Position numbers and translations under genes: made by a program
Shown here: piece by piece, positions 37,375 to 47,359 of the stretch
How positions within the stretch are numbered: the stretch's first letter is position 1
How the letters are laid out: every line of letters begins with the position of its first letter
DNA from: an uncultured Bacteroidia bacterium
GTDB taxonomy: Bacteria; Bacteroidota; Bacteroidia; Bacteroidales; UBA932
Direction: 5' to 3'
Length of the DNA: 64,000 nucleotides
NCBI GenBank assembly: GCA_902768665.1
Contig: CACXMA010000004.1
Location: 45,375 to 109,374, forward strand
The notes under the pieces: generated by a model
What the model saw: only the letters and a program-made list of their open reading frames with translations
Told to the model about the DNA's origin: nothing
Database searches by the model: none

Positions 37375-38190
37375 ATGAATAATCAGAAGTATTTCAAAGA
37401 CAAGGTCATCATCGTGACGGGGGCCAGCAGCGGTATCGGGCTGGCTGCCGCGAAGCTTTTCGGAAGCTGCGGGGCGAAGGTCGTGATGGCGGCCCGGTCG
37501 CTGGAGAAGATGGAGGCGATGGCGCCCGAGGTAGGGAAGGATGTTCTCTGCGTGAGGTGCGACGTGTCCGTCGAGGAGGACTGCAAGGCGCTCGTAGAGA
37601 AGACGGTGGAGCGTTTTGGCCGCATCGACATTCTCGTCAACAACGCCGGTCTTTCGATGCGGGCGATGTTCAAGGACCTCGATCTTGTCGTCATCAAAAG
37701 GCTGATGGACGTCAATTTCTGGGGCACGGTCTTCTGCACGAAGTATGCGCTGCCGTATCTGCTGGAAGCGAAAGGACAGGTGGTCGGGGTGATTTCCATC
37801 GCCGGCTACAGCGCCCTCCCGGCCCGCTGCGCCTATTCGTCCTCGAAATACGCCATCCGCGGCTTCCTCGACACGCTCCGCATCGAGCACCTCAAGGACG
37901 GACTCGGCGTGCTGGTTTTCGCGCCGGGCTATACCGAGTCGAACGTCCGTAACGCCGCGCTCGTGGCCGACGGCTCCGCCCAGGGCAAGACGCCGCTGGA
38001 GGAGGGCAAGCTGATGAGCGCCGAACGCTGTGCCGAGTACCTCGCCAAGGGCCTCCGCAAGCGCAGGAGCGAGATGATCCTTACCACGCTCGGCAAGGCG
38101 ACGGTGTGGATGCACCGCCGCTTCCCGCGTCTGACCGACAAGATGACCTACAGCTTTATCGCAAAGGAAGAAGACAGCCCTTTCAAATAG
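37375..38190 (+). CDS. Short-chain dehydrogenase/reductase, candidate 3-ketosphinganine reductase
   Basis: 271 residues. Rossmann motif GASSGIG near the N-terminus, NNAG, catalytic Ser in ISIAGYSALP and YSSSK (Tyr-x-x-x-Lys). The C-terminal tail WMHRRFPRLTDKMTY resembles membrane-associated SDRs of the DHRS7/KDSR type. The upstream gene (54 bases away) is a candidate serine palmitoyltransferase, so reduction of 3-ketosphinganine is a reasonable guess; a generic fatty-chain ketoreductase is possible. The SDR fold is certain. Confidence 0.75.
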   Translation: MNNQKYFKDKVIIVTGASSGIGLAAAKLFGSCGAKVVMAARSLEKMEAMAPEVGKDVLCVRCDVSVEEDCKALVEKTVERFGRIDILVNNAGLSMRAMFKDLDLVVIKRLMDVNFWGTVFCTKYALPYLLEAKGQVVGVISIAGYSALPARCAYSSSKYAIRGFLDTLRIEHLKDGLGVLVFAPGYTESNVRNAALVADGSAQGKTPLEEGKLMSAERCAEYLAKGLRKRRSEMILTTLGKATVWMHRRFPRLTDKMTYSFIAKEEDSPFK

Positions 38191-38199
38191 CTATCAGCC

Positions 38200-40287
38200 A
38201 TGCAATTCAGCTTCGACTTCAAACGCAATTTCCTTCCGCTGCTGGCTCTTTTCGTGCTCCTGCTGGTTCTCATGCCACGGGGCGCGAAATTCAATTACGA
38301 CTACCGCAAGGGAACGGCCTGGGAGTACGACGACCTCGTCGCCGAGTTCGACTTCCCGATCCTCAAGAGCCTGTCGGAGCTGCAGGCGGAAAGGTTGCGT
38401 CCCGCCGAAGAGGCGGTTCCCTATTTCGTCTGCGACCTCGAGGCCGAGCAGCGGCACATCGATTCGCTGGCCGCCCGCTGGCCTTTCCTGCTGTCCCGCA
38501 CGTTGAAGGAGGAGTTCCTGGGGCTGGTCTCGGCCGTCTACCGCAACGGCGTGGTCCCGGAGGATGCCTTTGACCCCGCGAAGCATCCGGTCATCTATGT
38601 CGAACGCAGCAAAAAATGGAAAGAGGCTTCCCTGGAGACGGCCCATTCGCCGCTCAAGCTCGCTTCCTCCAACGTCATGACGCCCGCCCAGGCCCGAAGC
38701 TACGTTCTCCGGCAGATAGAAATGCCGATCGAGGGCCTTGGCCTGGACAGCCTCTATGCCGTCATGGGGATTCCGGAGCTCATGACGCCGAACCTCCGGT
38801 ACGACGAGGTAATGACGGAACTGGTCCGCAGCGAGCAGTCCGGCGTCGTCTCGCCGACGCTCGGCATCGTCCATTTCGGCGACCGCATCGTCCAGCGCGG
38901 CGAGCTGATCACCGACGACGTCCTCCGTGTGCTGGATTCCTACCGGACTGAGTACGAGGCCCGGATGGGCGCCCTCGGCGGCGGCCGTCTCGAATGGGCC
39001 GGGCACGGCATCATGGCCCTGGCGCTGGTGGTTCTGTTCTATTTCAGCATCCTCTATTCCAATCCGAGGATTCTTCCGGAGTCGAACCGCTTCCTCTATC
39101 TCTGCCTGGTTTTCGCGATTGCGAGCGTGGCGACCTTCCTGATCGAGCGGCTGGATCCGGGCTATCTCTATCTCGTCCCGTTCACGCTGACGACGCTCTA
39201 CCTCGTGGCCTTCTTCAAGTGGCGCGTGGTCCTGCCGGTCTATGTCGTGTCGCTGCTGCCGCTGCTGATTTTCGCGCACGGCGGCATGGAGCTTTTCTTC
39301 ATGTTCCTGGTGGGCGGGGTCGTGACGATGTTCGCCTTCAAGTTCTTCAACCGGGGCTGGCAGCAGTTCCTGACCGCCTTCATCGCCTTCTGCGCGATGG
39401 CGCTGGTGTACCTGGGCTTCCGCCTTTTCCTCGGTGACGAGCAGAACATCTTCCGGGTGCTGCTGATGCTCTTTATCGGCAGTTTCCTCTCCGTCGCCGG
39501 TTATCCGCTCATCTATCTGTTCGAGGTGGTCTTCAACCTCGTGTCGGGCTCCCGGCTGATGGAACTCTGCGATACCAACAACAAGCTCCTTCGCGAGCTC
39601 TCGGAAAAGGCTCCGGGCACGTTCCAGCACAGTCTCCAGGTCATGAACATGGCCGACGCCGCCTGCCGCGAAATCGGGGCGGACGTGCTGCTGGTGCGCG
39701 CCGGCGCCCTCTACCACGACATCGGAAAGATGGCCAATCCCCGCTGTTTCATCGAGAACGAGGGGCAGTTCCCGGGCATGAAGCCCTATCATGAGGGCAT
39801 GGACCCGCACGACAGCGCCGTCCAGATCGTCCGCCACGTCCCCGACGGCCTCGTGATGGCCGAAAAGCACCATCTCCCGCGCATCGTGCGGGAATTCATC
39901 CGCACGCACCACGGCACCTCCTGCGCCCGTTACTTCTATACGCAGTACCTCAACGCCGGCGGCAGCCCGGACCGCGAGGCGGATTTCAGCTATGACGGGG
40001 CGAAGCCCTATACCCGCGAGCAGACGGTGCTGATGCTCTGCGACTCCGTGGAGGCCGCCTCCCGTACGATGAAGGAACATACGCCCGAGGCCTGCGACGA
40101 GCTCGTCCGGAAGATCGTCCAGGGCAAGATCACCGACGGTCAGCTGACGGATTCCGCCATCTCCATCAAGGATCTCGACACCGTCCAGCGCTTCCTCGGG
40201 AAATACCTCTCCCAGATGTATCACGGCCGCATCGAGTATCCGAAGCTGAACCGCAGCGTCGCCCGGGGCATTCCCCGCGGCCGCTAA
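38200..40287 (+). CDS. 7TM-HD phosphodiesterase (PgpH-type, c-di-AMP)
   Basis: 695 residues. An N-terminal membrane segment (FLPLLALFVLLLVLM) is followed by an extracytoplasmic 7TMR-HDED domain (to about 260), roughly seven membrane helices (about 270-460) and a cytoplasmic HD domain. The metal ligands are seen in FQHSLQVMNMADAA, LYHDIGKM, MAEKHHLP and RTHHGT. PgpH-type enzymes hydrolyse c-di-AMP. It is nine bases after the SDR gene. The next gene, tig, has its own promoter. Confidence 0.9.
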   Translation: MQFSFDFKRNFLPLLALFVLLLVLMPRGAKFNYDYRKGTAWEYDDLVAEFDFPILKSLSELQAERLRPAEEAVPYFVCDLEAEQRHIDSLAARWPFLLSRTLKEEFLGLVSAVYRNGVVPEDAFDPAKHPVIYVERSKKWKEASLETAHSPLKLASSNVMTPAQARSYVLRQIEMPIEGLGLDSLYAVMGIPELMTPNLRYDEVMTELVRSEQSGVVSPTLGIVHFGDRIVQRGELITDDVLRVLDSYRTEYEARMGALGGGRLEWAGHGIMALALVVLFYFSILYSNPRILPESNRFLYLCLVFAIASVATFLIERLDPGYLYLVPFTLTTLYLVAFFKWRVVLPVYVVSLLPLLIFAHGGMELFFMFLVGGVVTMFAFKFFNRGWQQFLTAFIAFCAMALVYLGFRLFLGDEQNIFRVLLMLFIGSFLSVAGYPLIYLFEVVFNLVSGSRLMELCDTNNKLLRELSEKAPGTFQHSLQVMNMADAACREIGADVLLVRAGALYHDIGKMANPRCFIENEGQFPGMKPYHEGMDPHDSAVQIVRHVPDGLVMAEKHHLPRIVREFIRTHHGTSCARYFYTQYLNAGGSPDREADFSYDGAKPYTREQTVLMLCDSVEAASRTMKEHTPEACDELVRKIVQGKITDGQLTDSAISIKDLDTVQRFLGKYLSQMYHGRIEYPKLNRSVARGIPRGR

Positions 40288-40318
40288 TTGGGAAATTCGC
40301 AAGAAATGACTATCTTTG
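40288..40318 (+). promoter_or_regulatory. Promoter of the tig-clpP-clpX operon
   Basis: TTG at 40288-40290, then TATCTTTG at 40311-40318 after 20 bases. ATG of tig at 40354. Confidence 0.75.
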
Positions 40319-40353
40319 CCGTCCTTTTTGAGAATATAATATAAGTACAGATA

Positions 40354-41673
40354 ATGAAAACCACGAAAAAACAGATTGACGATCTCAATGTCGAAGTGAC
40401 TGTCGTCATCACCCCCGAAGACTATTCCGCCGCTGAAAAGAAGAAACTCAACGAACGCAAGCGCAACGCCGAGTTCAAGGGCTTCCGCCGCGGCATGGCC
40501 CCTATGTCCCTGATCCAGAAGGTTTACGGCGAGCAGGCCCTCGCCCAGAGCGTAGACGACCTCCTCTCCGAGGCCCTCGACGCCTTCATCAAGAAGAACA
40601 AACTCCGCGTCCTCGGCCAGCCGCTTCCGAGCGAGAAGCAGGAGACCATCGAGTGGGTGTCCGGCAATACCTTCACCTTCCGCTACGACATCGCGACGAG
40701 CCCCGAGCTGACCTTCACCGTCAGCAAGGATGACAAGATCCCTTATTACAAGATCAACGTCACCAAGGAGGCCAAGGCCGAGATGAAGAAGAACATCCTC
40801 TCCCAGTACGGTGAGATGCAGGAAGGCGAGGCTACCAAGGAGAATGACTACATCATCGCCGACCTCGACAACGGTAACGGCGTGAAGGTGGAAGGCGTCT
40901 ATGTCGCCCTCCGCAGCGTCGCCGAAGGCAAGAAGGACGTTTTCCTCGCCCGCAAGGCAGGGGAGAGCTTCCAGGTCAATGTCAACGAGGCCTTCGAGAA
41001 CGAGACCGACCGCGCTTCCATGCTGAAGATCAAGAAGGAAGAGCTCGCCGGCATCAACCCTGAGTTCACCTTCACCGTCGTCAACGTCAAGACCTTCGTC
41101 CCCGCTCCGGATACCGTGGAGACCTGGAACAAGATCTATGGCGAGGGCAATGTCAAGACCGCCGAGGAGTTCGACGCCAAGATCGCCGAGCGCATCGCCT
41201 CCGAGAACGAGCAGCAGGCCAACTACCGCTTCGCCCGTGACGCCCGCGAGTACTTCGTCAAGAAGGCGGACATCGCCCTGCCCGAGGCTTTCCTCAAGCG
41301 CTGGCTCCACGCCGCCAACGAGGGCAAGTTCACGATGGAGGACATCGAGAAGGAATTCGACGCCTTCCTCCAGGACTTCCGCTGGCAGATGGTCCGCGGC
41401 CGCGTGATGGAGCTCTTCGGCCTCAAGGTTGAGGACAAGGACATCGAGCAGGCCGCCGAGAACTACGCAGCCTACCAGTACGCCATGTACGGCATGGGCA
41501 ACGTTCCCGAGGCCATGATCAAGGACTTCGCCAAGCGCATCCTCGCCGACGAGCGCCAGCTGCGCAACCTCGAGGAGCAGGTGGAGGACAACAAGACCTT
41601 CGCCGCCCTGCGCGAGAACGTCACCCTCGAGGAGAAGAAAATCTCCCAGGACAAATTCAACGCACTGGCCTAG
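40354..41673 (+). CDS. tig: Trigger factor
   Basis: 439 residues. The ribosome-binding N-terminal domain contains [19 protein letters not shown], the Bacteroidota form of the G-F-R-x-G-K-x-P signature. A PPIase-like middle part (degenerate) and a helical chaperone C-terminal domain follow. It binds the ribosome exit tunnel and protects nascent chains. It is first in the conserved tig-clpP-clpX order, which supports the call although trigger factor sequences are weakly conserved. Confidence 0.92.
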   Translation: MKTTKKQIDDLNVEVTVVITPEDYSAAEKKKLNERKRNAEFKGFRRGMAPMSLIQKVYGEQALAQSVDDLLSEALDAFIKKNKLRVLGQPLPSEKQETIEWVSGNTFTFRYDIATSPELTFTVSKDDKIPYYKINVTKEAKAEMKKNILSQYGEMQEGEATKENDYIIADLDNGNGVKVEGVYVALRSVAEGKKDVFLARKAGESFQVNVNEAFENETDRASMLKIKKEELAGINPEFTFTVVNVKTFVPAPDTVETWNKIYGEGNVKTAEEFDAKIAERIASENEQQANYRFARDAREYFVKKADIALPEAFLKRWLHAANEGKFTMEDIEKEFDAFLQDFRWQMVRGRVMELFGLKVEDKDIEQAAENYAAYQYAMYGMGNVPEAMIKDFAKRILADERQLRNLEEQVEDNKTFAALRENVTLEEKKISQDKFNALA

Positions 41674-41705
41674 GCAATTGTCATTTCGAGCTTGTCATCA
41701 AATCT

Positions 41706-42368
41706 ATGAACGAATTTGAAAAATACGCAGTGAAGGACAGGGGCATCGGTTCGATGACCCTGCACCGTTATTCCTCCGCCTACATCAATCCGAGCATCAT
41801 TGAGGAGCGCAAGCTCAATGTGGCCTCGATGGATGTGTTCAGCCGCCTGATGATGGACCGCATCATCTTCCTCGGCGTGCCGATCGACGACGACGTCGCC
41901 AACATCGTCCAGGCCCAGCTCCTGTTCCTGGCCTCCCAGGACAGCGCCGATATCACCATGTACCTCAATACCCCCGGCGGACAGGTGTCTTCCGGTCTGG
42001 CGATCTACGACACCATGCAGCTGGTCGAGCCCGATGTGGCGACCATCTGCACGGGTATGGCCGCCTCGATGGGGTCGGTGCTCCTTTGCGCCGGCGCAAA
42101 AGGCAATCGCAGCGCCCTGCCGCACTCCCGCGTGCTGATCCACCAGCCCCTCGGCGGTGCCCAGGGACAGGCCTCGGATATCCTCATCGCCGCGAAGGAG
42201 ATCGAGAAGCTCCGCGAGGAGCTCTTCCGCATCATCGCCGAGCACACCGGACAGCCTTACAAGAAGGTGGCGGCGGACGGTGACCGTGACTACTGGATGA
42301 GCGCCGAGGAGGCCCTGGCTTACGGCATGGTCGACGAGGTGCTCGTCAAGCGCAGAAACCGCGGGTAG
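41706..42368 (+). CDS. clpP: ATP-dependent Clp protease proteolytic subunit
   Basis: 220 residues. Catalytic Ser121 in [11 protein letters not shown] and His146 in [10 protein letters not shown]; the Asp is in the [11 protein letters not shown] segment. [14 protein letters not shown] and [10 protein letters not shown] are classic ClpP. It forms the 14-mer chamber that works with ClpX, encoded three bases downstream. The N-terminus is slightly longer than in E. coli. Confidence 0.95.
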   Translation: MNEFEKYAVKDRGIGSMTLHRYSSAYINPSIIEERKLNVASMDVFSRLMMDRIIFLGVPIDDDVANIVQAQLLFLASQDSADITMYLNTPGGQVSSGLAIYDTMQLVEPDVATICTGMAASMGSVLLCAGAKGNRSALPHSRVLIHQPLGGAQGQASDILIAAKEIEKLREELFRIIAEHTGQPYKKVAADGDRDYWMSAEEALAYGMVDEVLVKRRNRG

Positions 42369-42371
42369 GCG

Positions 42372-43610
42372 ATGGCCGGCAAAAAGACCACACCCTCCGG
42401 CGGAAGCCACTACAACCACTGCTCGTTCTGCGGGCGGCGGGAGGACGAAGTCGCTCTCCTGCTGACCGGACAGGACGGCTATATCTGCTCGGACTGCGTC
42501 CGGACGGCCTATGGGATGATCCAGGATATCATGGAACCGTCGAAAAGCGGCGGTTCCCCCGTCCCGACGGCCGCCAAGGCGCCGAAGCCGAGGGAAATCA
42601 AGGCTTTCCTCGATCAGTACGTCATCGGCCAGGACCGCGCCAAGGTGGTCCTTTCCGTGGCGGTGTATAACCACTACAAGCGTCTGGAGAACAATCTTGC
42701 CCGGAAAGACGATGTCGAGCTGGAGAAGTCCAATGTCCTTCTCGTCGGTCCGACGGGAACGGGTAAGACTTTGATGGCCAAGACAATCGCCCGGATGCTC
42801 GATGTTCCGTTCACCATTGTGGACGCGACGGTGCTGACGGAGGCCGGCTATGTCGGCGAGGATGTCGAGAGCATCCTTACCCGCCTGCTGCAGGAAGCTG
42901 ATTACGACCAGGAGAAGGCCGAGCGCGGCATCGTCTTCATCGACGAAATCGACAAGATCGCCCGTAAGAGCGACAACCCTTCCATCACCCGCGACGTGTC
43001 GGGCGAGGGCGTCCAGCAGGCCATGCTCAAGCTCCTGGAAGGCAGCGTCGTCAACGTTCCGCCGAAGGGCGGCCGCAAGCATCCCGAGCAGGAATTCATC
43101 CACGTCAACACGCAGAACATCCTTTTCATCTGCGGCGGTGCCTTCGAGGGCATCGAGCGCCGTATCGCCCAGCGCCTCAACACGCAGGTGATCGGCTTCA
43201 ACGTCAAGTCGAAGAAGCAGGTGGACAAGGACAATCTGCTGCAGTATGTCGAGGCGCAGGACCTGCGCGGCTACGGTCTCATCCCCGAGATCATCGGCCG
43301 TCTGCCGGTCATCACCTGGCTGGACCAGCTCGACAGGGACTCGCTCAAGCGCATCCTGACCGAGCCGAAAAACGCCATTCTGCGGCAGTATGAGCGGCTT
43401 TTCGAGATCGACGGCATGAAACTCGAGATTGAAGACGGCGTGCTCGACCTCATCGTCGACACCGCCATCGAGAACAAGCTCGGCGCCCGCGGTCTCCGTT
43501 CCATCTGCGAGCGGGTGCTCAACGACGCCATGTTCGAGGCTCCGTCCTCGCGCAGGAAAACCTTCCGGCTGACGCTCGACTACGCAAAGCAAAGAATAAG
43601 CGCCCGGTAA
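42372..43610 (+). CDS. clpX: ATP-dependent Clp protease ATP-binding subunit ClpX
   Basis: 412 residues. N-terminal zinc-binding domain with C-x2-C in [10 protein letters not shown] and C-x2-C in YICSDCV. Walker A GPTGTGKT (about 126-133), Walker B IVFIDEID, and the pore and sensor segments [11 protein letters not shown] and [13 protein letters not shown]. It unfolds substrates and feeds ClpP. The stop codon lies in the loop of the terminator hairpin at 43598-43625. Confidence 0.96.
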   Translation: MAGKKTTPSGGSHYNHCSFCGRREDEVALLLTGQDGYICSDCVRTAYGMIQDIMEPSKSGGSPVPTAAKAPKPREIKAFLDQYVIGQDRAKVVLSVAVYNHYKRLENNLARKDDVELEKSNVLLVGPTGTGKTLMAKTIARMLDVPFTIVDATVLTEAGYVGEDVESILTRLLQEADYDQEKAERGIVFIDEIDKIARKSDNPSITRDVSGEGVQQAMLKLLEGSVVNVPPKGGRKHPEQEFIHVNTQNILFICGGAFEGIERRIAQRLNTQVIGFNVKSKKQVDKDNLLQYVEAQDLRGYGLIPEIIGRLPVITWLDQLDRDSLKRILTEPKNAILRQYERLFEIDGMKLEIEDGVLDLIVDTAIENKLGARGLRSICERVLNDAMFEAPSSRRKTFRLTLDYAKQRISAR

Positions 43611-43625
43611 CGAGCGCTTTTCTTT
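43598..43625 (+). terminator. Terminator of tig-clpP-clpX
   Basis: AAGCGC (43598-43603) pairs with GCGCTT (43614-43619), with extra CG/CG pairing inside. It is followed by TTTTCTTTT. The clpX TAA lies in the loop. Confidence 0.65.
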
Positions 43626-44254
43626 TAGATCAGCAGGTCATCGATCCCCAGCTTGGGGACATAATGGACACCGTCCTTGCGATAATACCGCAGGGACGCG
43701 TCTTTTTTTACGGGCATCAGAAAGATGCGTTCGATGCCTTTCCCGAAAGCCAGCACGGCCAGCGGCCGCAGCGGCAGTCCGAGGGCTTCCTGCAGCGCCT
43801 CTGGACGGAAATTGAGGATAAAGATGCCGTTGAGGCCCTTTTCGACCGCCCGCAGGAGCATGCTCTGCGCGGCGATGCCAAGGTCCATGTCGACGACACG
43901 GTCCTCCTCGCCGGTGGCTGAGATGACGATGTAGCCCTGCGGCTCCTCGCCGGGATGGGGGAGATGCTCCTCCGGCAGTGCGGCGCCGAGCCGGATGTGC
44001 GGCAGTACCAGCGAAGCCTCTTCCGAGGGAACAAGGCGGAAGCGGAGCCGCTGCGCGTTCATGCCGGAGGGGACCAGCGAGGCCACGGAGGCGATGTCCC
44101 GGAGCGTTTCGCGGCTCAGCCGGACGGCGGCATCGTAGCCGCGGAAGCTGCGGTTTCGCTTGAGAAGCGATTCCAGCGAAGGGTGCGTCCGCACGATTTT
44201 GGGACGTGGATGATTAAGCTCTTCGGCCTTCTTTTCCAAGTAGTTATCTGCCAT
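43625..44254 (-). CDS. Nitroreductase-family FMN oxidoreductase
   Basis: 209 residues from the ATG at 44254; a TTG six bases upstream is unlikely. The N-terminal RNRSFRGYDAAVRLSRETL is the FMN-binding R-R/N-S-x-R motif, followed by LVPSGMNAQRLRFRL. The C-terminal DLGIAAQSMLLRAVEKGLNG and GKGIERI complete the nitroreductase fold. Substrate not predictable. It starts two bases after the DPP-IV stop in the same direction and converges with clpX. Confidence 0.85.
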   Translation of the reverse strand: MADNYLEKKAEELNHPRPKIVRTHPSLESLLKRNRSFRGYDAAVRLSRETLRDIASVASLVPSGMNAQRLRFRLVPSEEASLVLPHIRLGAALPEEHLPHPGEEPQGYIVISATGEEDRVVDMDLGIAAQSMLLRAVEKGLNGIFILNFRPEALQEALGLPLRPLAVLAFGKGIERIFLMPVKKDASLRYYRKDGVHYVPKLGIDDLLI

Positions 44255-44256
44255 GA

Positions 44257-46257
44257 TCAAAGGTAATCCTCGAAGTAATCGGTGACCTTGTCCATCAGGT
44301 GGGCGCGATGCGGCCCGCGGACATTGTGCTCCGTGCGCGGGTAGGGGAAGTAATCCAGCTGGATATAGTGCTCGATGCAGGCCTGGACGAAGGACAGGCT
44401 GTGCTGCCAGACACAGGTGTTGTCGATGGCGCCCTGGCAGATGAGCAGTTTGCCCTTCAGGCGCGGGGCGGCGTTGATCAGGGAGGTCTCGGCGAAGCCT
44501 TCCGGGTTCGTCTCGGGATTGTCCATGTAGCGTTCGCCGTACATGACCTCATACCACTTCCAGTCGATGACCGGCCCGCCGGCGACCCCGACCTTGAAGA
44601 GTTCGGGATAGTGCGTCATCAGGGAGATGGTCATGAACCCGCCGTAGCTCCAGCCGTGGACGCCGATCCGGTCCGCATCGATCCAGGGCTGCTCGCACAG
44701 ACGCTTGATGCCCTCGACCTGGTCCGCCATCTCGGCCACGCCGCAGCGGCGGTTGATGGCTTTCTCGAAGACGGCGCCGCGGTTTTCCGTGCCGCGGTTG
44801 TCCTGGACGTAGACAACATAACCTTTCTGGGCCATCAGCATCTCCCAGAGGCGCATTTCGCCGAGCCAGGTGTCCTTGACGAGCTGGGAATGGGGGCCGC
44901 CGTAGACATAGACGATGAGCGGATATTTCTTCTCAGGGTCGAAGTTCAGCGGATAGGTCAGGCGGTAGTAGTTGTCGAACTGCCCGTCGGCGCTCGGGAC
45001 CTTGCCGAGCTCGATCTTGCACTGGGCGAAGCCGGCGATCGGGTTGGCGCTCTCGGCGATCGGAATCGCCTTTTTGCCGTCGGTGCTGCGAAGGACCGTC
45101 TTTCCGGGGAGGTTGAGGTTGCTCCAGGAGTCGAAATACCAGCCGGCGTCTCCGTTCATGGCGATATCGTGCCAGCCGCGTTCCGTGGTCAGCCTGACCG
45201 GCTTCCCGATGCGGGTGCCCCGGAGGGCGTTCCTGCCGGGTTTGGCGAGTTTGAGGTCCACGCGGAAGAGGTGGTTCTCGATCGGGGAGACCTCCGCGGA
45301 GGTATAGTAGACCGAGCCGGCGGTGTTCGCCACATAGGCGGCGTCGGCCGGGGCGGGGGTGAGACGGCGGGGAGTCGAGCCCAGCGTATCGACCAGATAC
45401 AGCGCGCGGTAGCCGTCGCGGTTGTCCGTGCGGTAGAAGAAGAGGTCATAGCGGTCGCCGGGGAACCATACCGGGTCCTGCGGCTCGATCCAGGCCTCGT
45501 TCTCCTCGGTCAGGAGCGTGCGGATGAAGGCGCCGGTGGCGGCGCTGTAGCTGTTGAGGTGCATCTCGTGCTGGCTCCGGGCCTCGACCTGGATCCAGAT
45601 CTGCTTCGAGTCCGGGGTCCACGTCACGTTCGTGAGGTAACGCTCCGGCGTGAAGTCCGTGACGTCCAGATAGATTGTCTTGCCGCTTTCGCTGTCATAG
45701 ACCCCGAGGGTGATCAGCTCGGACTCCATGCCGTTCATCGGGTAGCGGATTTCCTTGAGGGAGCCCGTGCGGGTCGTGATGTCGAGGAGCGGGAACTTCG
45801 TCACGCGGGTCTCGTCCTTGCGGTAGAAGGCGAGTTTCTTTCCGTCCGGGGAGGGGAACAGGCCGGCGTTGATGCCGAATTCGTTGCGGCTGACGATTTC
45901 GCCGTAGACGATGCCGTCGGAGCCTTCGGCGATGCACCTGTCGCCCCACCAGACGCTGCCGTCCACGCTCCGGTAGGCCGCTCGGGCGGGGTTGAGCGCC
46001 GACGGATCGCCCTCGGAGATAGTCCCGGCAGCCGGATCCAGGACCCGCATCTTCCAGCCACCTTCGCCGTAATAAGCGAAGCTGTCACCTTCGAGCCACT
46101 GCGGATAAGCGCCGGTGATGGAGTACTGGCTGGTATAATAGAGGTCGCTGTTTGCGAACAGCTTGCCCTCCGGATTCTGCGCGGGACGCTCGTCCAGCGT
46201 CTGTGCCTGCAGCGGCAGGGCCGCCGCGAGGAGAAGGTATGTGAGAATTCTTTTCAT
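44257..46257 (-). CDS. S9 prolyl peptidase (dipeptidyl-peptidase IV type)
   Basis: 666 residues. Signal peptide MKRILTYLLLAAALPLQA-Q. An eight-bladed propeller N-terminal domain is followed by the alpha/beta-hydrolase domain. The nucleophile is in GVHGWSYGGFM, the catalytic Asp in QGAIDNTCVWQHS and the His in TEHNVRGPHR. The DPP-IV type releases Xaa-Pro dipeptides, here in the periplasm. The upstream gap shows only a weak TATCTTG near 46279, not a full promoter box. Confidence 0.92.
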   Translation of the reverse strand: MKRILTYLLLAAALPLQAQTLDERPAQNPEGKLFANSDLYYTSQYSITGAYPQWLEGDSFAYYGEGGWKMRVLDPAAGTISEGDPSALNPARAAYRSVDGSVWWGDRCIAEGSDGIVYGEIVSRNEFGINAGLFPSPDGKKLAFYRKDETRVTKFPLLDITTRTGSLKEIRYPMNGMESELITLGVYDSESGKTIYLDVTDFTPERYLTNVTWTPDSKQIWIQVEARSQHEMHLNSYSAATGAFIRTLLTEENEAWIEPQDPVWFPGDRYDLFFYRTDNRDGYRALYLVDTLGSTPRRLTPAPADAAYVANTAGSVYYTSAEVSPIENHLFRVDLKLAKPGRNALRGTRIGKPVRLTTERGWHDIAMNGDAGWYFDSWSNLNLPGKTVLRSTDGKKAIPIAESANPIAGFAQCKIELGKVPSADGQFDNYYRLTYPLNFDPEKKYPLIVYVYGGPHSQLVKDTWLGEMRLWEMLMAQKGYVVYVQDNRGTENRGAVFEKAINRRCGVAEMADQVEGIKRLCEQPWIDADRIGVHGWSYGGFMTISLMTHYPELFKVGVAGGPVIDWKWYEVMYGERYMDNPETNPEGFAETSLINAAPRLKGKLLICQGAIDNTCVWQHSLSFVQACIEHYIQLDYFPYPRTEHNVRGPHRAHLMDKVTDYFEDYL

Positions 46258-46317
46258 GGCTTTTTCTGAATGCTGTGCAAGATAGCGAAAAATGCGCAGA
46301 CGCGCAAGCGGCCGGTC

Positions 46318-47244
46318 TTACAAACTGAGCCGCCGGAGCATCTGTTCCACGGCCTTTTTCTTCTCGTCGAGCCCGGGATGGACGTAGAGGTTGAGGGTGG
46401 TGGAGATGTTGCTGTGCCCGAGCAGGACGGAGACGGTCTTGTAGTCGCACCGGCTTTCGATGCAGCGGGTGGCGAAGGTGTGGCGCAGCGTATGGAAGCG
46501 GGTGACGGGAATGTCCAGCTGCCTGAGCAGACGGCGGTAGTGGTCGCGGAGGTATCGGGGTTCCATCGGTTTCTCGTCGTTGGAGACGATGAAATGCTGC
46601 TCCTGCATGATCTTTTTCAGCGGCCGGAGCAGCGCCGACAACTCCCGGGTGACGGGGACGTCGCGGACGCTGGTGGCCGTTTTCGGCCGGTCGATGGAAA
46701 GGCTGTAATCGTGGAAGCCGTCGTCGTGGATATAGATGCGCTGGACGGTCTTGGTGACATGGATGACCCCGGCGGCCACATCGAGGTCCCGCCACTGCAG
46801 GGCGCAGATTTCGCCGATGCGAAGGCCGCTGTGGAGGCAGATCAGAATGCCGAGATTGGGGAAGGAGAAATGCTCGCGGAGGTGGTTCAGGAGCTTGATC
46901 TGCTGGCTTCTGCTGAGTACGTCCGGAGCGTGTTTCTGCAGAAGGCGGGTGGGGAAGTGGACGGTATATTCGAGGCTGGGCCAGGCACCGAGCCGGCTGC
47001 CGAAACGGAGGATGTTCCGCAGCACGACCAGCGTGTCCTGGACGGTCTTGAGGCTGAGCCCCCGGCCGAGAAGGTCGTTGACAAAGGCCTGGATGGCGGC
47101 TTCGTCGGGGGACTGCCCGTCGCCGAAGCGGGGGAGGATGTAGTTGTTGGTGAGCTGGGTATAGGTGGCGTAGGTCGATTTCTTGACCCATTGCCGCTTG
47201 TCCGCTTTCCAGGCGGAGGCGACCTGATGGAATGTGTATGACAT
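46318..47244 (-). CDS. Orphan tyrosine recombinase / integrase
   Basis: 308 residues from the ATG at 47244; an upstream ATG at 47280 is possible. N-terminal SAM-like core-binding domain (about 1-95). The catalytic set is complete: Arg142 (SGLRIGEI), Lys188 (RPKTATSVRDVPV), His251 and Arg254 (HTLRHTFATR), His277 (LLGHSNI) and Tyr287 (NLYVHP). No excisionase, transfer or phage genes are nearby and no clear att repeats were seen. It may be a remnant of an element, a DNA-inverting recombinase acting elsewhere, or a Xer-like protein. The base composition is like that of its neighbours. Confidence 0.88.
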   Translation of the reverse strand: MSYTFHQVASAWKADKRQWVKKSTYATYTQLTNNYILPRFGDGQSPDEAAIQAFVNDLLGRGLSLKTVQDTLVVLRNILRFGSRLGAWPSLEYTVHFPTRLLQKHAPDVLSRSQQIKLLNHLREHFSFPNLGILICLHSGLRIGEICALQWRDLDVAAGVIHVTKTVQRIYIHDDGFHDYSLSIDRPKTATSVRDVPVTRELSALLRPLKKIMQEQHFIVSNDEKPMEPRYLRDHYRRLLRQLDIPVTRFHTLRHTFATRCIESRCDYKTVSVLLGHSNISTTLNLYVHPGLDEKKKAVEQMLRRLSL

Positions 47245-47306
47245 AGGACTAAAGGATTGGTTATGCCGACGGGGCTGCAAAAAGACGGCCCGGCGAAGGG
47301 AAGGGA

Positions 47307-47337
47307 TTGCCCTTTTTCCGAAAACTTTGTATCTTTA
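47307..47337 (+). promoter_or_regulatory. Probable promoter of the M64 peptidase gene
   Basis: TTG at 47307-47309 and TATCTTTA at 47330-47337 (one mismatch to TAnnTTTG), 20 bases apart, 23 bases before the ATG at 47360. Confidence 0.5.
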
Positions 47338-47359
47338 AGGCATAAAACCGATGTTGCCC

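Noticed and set aside
38194-41310. 1038-codon open frame on the minus strand, plus others such as 29165-32131, 16209-18350 and 52979-55270
   Set aside because: They mirror well-identified genes on the plus strand, have no family motifs and low-complexity composition (Val/Asp/Glu/His-rich). GC-rich codon use leaves the opposite strand open.
41674-41705. GTCATTTCGAGC between tig and clpP as another copy of the potD repeat
   Set aside because: Only about a dozen bases resemble it and there is no hairpin; too short to support.
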